From positions 85,958 through 149,957 of the forward strand of contig QMIT01000014.1 in the NCBI GenBank assembly GCA_024434115.1: 64,000 nucleotides of DNA. The letters run 5' to 3'. Under the pieces are notes generated by a model. That model did not search any database, had not been told where the DNA came from, and saw nothing but the letters and a program-made list of their open reading frames with translations. Source of the stretch: Chloroflexota bacterium (lineage in GTDB: Bacteria > Chloroflexota > Anaerolineae > Aggregatilineales > J027). Positions 62,352 to 64,000 of the stretch are shown here, piece by piece. The position numbers and the translations under genes are program-made. Each line of letters opens with the position of its first letter. The first letter of the stretch is position 1.

Positions 62352-63746
62352 TCATGGGCCGGGTTTTGCCCAAGACTCTGGCCCAATATGCGCTTTGGAG
62401 GCAGCCTCCTCAAATTCTTCGCGGTAGGGATGATCCAAATAGAACCGAATCATGCGCTGAGGAGTATCTGCAAATTTACCTTGATCTGACCACGTATAGA
62501 CGTAAAAAGCTCGGATATAGAGGAAGGCGAGTGGTATCAGCACCAGCACGATTGCACGCGAGGCCACCCATCGAAAATGGGTTGGTTTGAATTGGGGTAA
62601 GCCGTGTAAATTTCCCAATAAAGCACAGGCTAAAACTACATAGATTGGATAGAGTTCGCTCATCCGGCGCATTCCAAAAGAGTCACCTGCATACCAATCC
62701 AACGCCGCCCCGTTAATGAGAATTTGCAGCGCAATGGCTGCCCCGCAAAAATAGGCCCATGCCCGGTTGATACGCCACAAAAAGAATAATCCAAATAGGC
62801 TCAAAACGATGATAGGCGAGTGCGAAATCGTCATTTTCAGCACGTCCCACGTATGAACTGGGGGGCGCAAAAAGCTTTGTCGTTCAACCGCGTCGTAGGG
62901 GACGGTGAAGGGTTGGTGGAAGAGGTAATTCCAGAATATAGGCAAGGGCAGGAGGGTAATCGCAGTCACGACTCCGGCCAGAATCGCGCCTTTCCATTGA
63001 CGCTGCCACGCTAATAATCCCCAAGCAGGCAGGGCAATCAACAATAATTGCCAGCGGGACAGCACCATCAACCCTGCGCTGATACCCAGTCCAATCCACC
63101 AATAATTTCGGACGTGAATAGGCTGTTCATTTGGCATGATACCGCCTGTTACACGATTTAAACAGAAGATGAAACAGGCACACATAAATGCACCGGGATT
63201 ATGGGAATTGAGGGGCATCGTCGTGCTGTAGTAGATGAGCGGTGTCCCAATCAGGAAAGCAAAAGCAATGAGAGCAGCGGTGGCGTTGTCGGTAAGCTGT
63301 CGCCCTACTCGCCATGCGATAAGAACAGATGCCAACGCCATGACATTTGCCCCGATCATCAGCCATAAGCTGTACGATTGAGGGATGCCTTGCATTTGGC
63401 GGAAATAATCGGGATTTTGATTCCACCAACCTTGATGATAGAAGAAGTCACCCAATTTATAAAAAGGGGCTTGCAAAAAGGCCGCACCAAAGGGAAAAAC
63501 CGTTACGTATTTCTCGGTATTTTCATGCCAGACAATTTGGTAGCTGTTGGATGATTGGAATTTCTCAGCTTGATTGGCAAGATCAATATCCCCGTCAAGC
63601 GTGATGCTGTCTACCCATGCTAAATATGCGACGCCATCACCGCGAATTAAGGGGCGATCATAGGCGATCAAGTAATAGAGGCAAGCGGCTGATAGAACCA
63701 TACCGATGAATAGCCCGCTTCTTAAAACTCGTACTAATATACTCAT
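62352..63746 (-). CDS. Membrane glycosyltransferase-like protein (GT39-type)
   Basis: 464 residues, about eleven hydrophobic helices. Loop 1 carries the acidic motif GDGVAYLAWVDSITLDGDIDLANQ and is followed by FPFGAAFLQAPFYKLG, as in dolichol-phosphate-sugar-dependent GT-C enzymes; a later loop reads YYSTTMPLNSHNPGAF. It is convergent with the preceding gene, with one base between the stop codons. Acceptor and sugar unknown. Confidence 0.68.
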   Translation of the reverse strand: MSILVRVLRSGLFIGMVLSAACLYYLIAYDRPLIRGDGVAYLAWVDSITLDGDIDLANQAEKFQSSNSYQIVWHENTEKYVTVFPFGAAFLQAPFYKLGDFFYHQGWWNQNPDYFRQMQGIPQSYSLWLMIGANVMALASVLIAWRVGRQLTDNATAALIAFAFLIGTPLIYYSTTMPLNSHNPGAFMCACFIFCLNRVTGGIMPNEQPIHVRNYWWIGLGISAGLMVLSRWQLLLIALPAWGLLAWQRQWKGAILAGVVTAITLLPLPIFWNYLFHQPFTVPYDAVERQSFLRPPVHTWDVLKMTISHSPIIVLSLFGLFFLWRINRAWAYFCGAAIALQILINGAALDWYAGDSFGMRRMSELYPIYVVLACALLGNLHGLPQFKPTHFRWVASRAIVLVLIPLAFLYIRAFYVYTWSDQGKFADTPQRMIRFYLDHPYREEFEEAASKAHIGPESWAKPGP

Positions 63747-63819
63747 GGGGTTACACCACCGTTATAGGGAGGTTGCAGTCTGGTAACATAATGAATTTGT
63801 GAGGAAAGTGTTCAAGGGG

Positions 63820-63848
63820 AGTATAGTTGGCAAGGGTATAAAACGCAA
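63820..63848 (-). promoter_or_regulatory. Candidate promoter of the last membrane protein gene
   Basis: TTGCGT (63848-63843), a 17-base spacer and TATACT (63825-63820) on the minus strand, between the 5S rRNA and the gene starting at 63746. The -35 box is a weak match. Confidence 0.4.
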
Positions 63849-63902
63849 AAACGGGTTGAGGGGCAGGGAGAGGGAGGTTGGGCAAAGACAAAGGGTTGAG
63901 GG

Positions 63903-64000
<98 letters not shown>

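Overview
The window looks like a densely packed piece of a bacterial chromosome, most likely from Chloroflexota (Anaerolineae-like). This is an inference from gene content: a mevalonate kinase, CUT1 sugar ABC genes, lipoproteins with Thr/Glu/Pro-rich linkers, RsbW/RsbV-type switches, many TTG and GTG starts, and several dolichol-phosphate-sugar-type membrane glycosyltransferases. No transposase, phage gene, CRISPR array or tRNA was found. The right edge lies inside a 5S rRNA gene on the minus strand. No gene-free stretch exceeds about 300 bases.

Layout. 0-2.3 kb: the end of an unidentified gene, a membrane glycosyltransferase and a small membrane protein. 2.25-12.15 kb: one minus-strand operon for uptake and breakdown of amino-sugar polymers. 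It runs from a strong promoter at 12.2 kb through binding protein, two permeases (one with a large membrane insertion), GH3, GH18, a ROK regulator that has lost its kinase residues, a LacI-type sensor without a DNA-binding domain, and an SIS-domain deaminase/isomerase. 12.4-16.8 kb (plus): two MacB/LolD-type ATPases, a REC-histidine kinase with its NarL-type partner, and an RsbW/RsbV pair. 16.8-21.1 kb (minus): P1 peptidase, S1-domain protein, Thr/Glu-rich lipoprotein, YjjX. 21.2 kb: RqcH. 23.0-26.7 kb (minus): a Qnr-like pentapeptide protein, a DUF2007 protein, a histidine kinase whose phospho-accepting His is Arg, a REC-GAF regulator, and ndk. 26.9-34.4 kb (minus): two very large acidic repeat proteins (861 and about 1625 residues) that combine TPRs with dozens of short Trp motifs; this is the least explained part of the window.

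34.6-48.8 kb: AmrS radical SAM enzyme, a GT2 enzyme, an atypical NodB deacetylase, a YfhO-flippase fusion, mevalonate kinase with a Crp-type regulator, and a CcdA-TlpA fusion with a second TlpA and a DUF2085 protein. 48.9-53.6 kb: an iron-type binding protein, then an SRPBCC/carotenoid-oxidoreductase/photolyase operon. 53.7-63.7 kb: a two-module FtsX-type permease, a ClC channel, a phosphoesterase-epimerase-glycosyltransferase operon, and a last membrane protein.

Themes: cell-surface glycan assembly recurs (genes at 0.1, 36.1, 38.1, 59.5, 60.4 and 62.4 kb), amino-sugar scavenging forms the clearest pathway, and signalling genes are numerous. Several proteins depart from their families in ways visible in the sequence: missing catalytic residues, inserted membrane domains and fusions.
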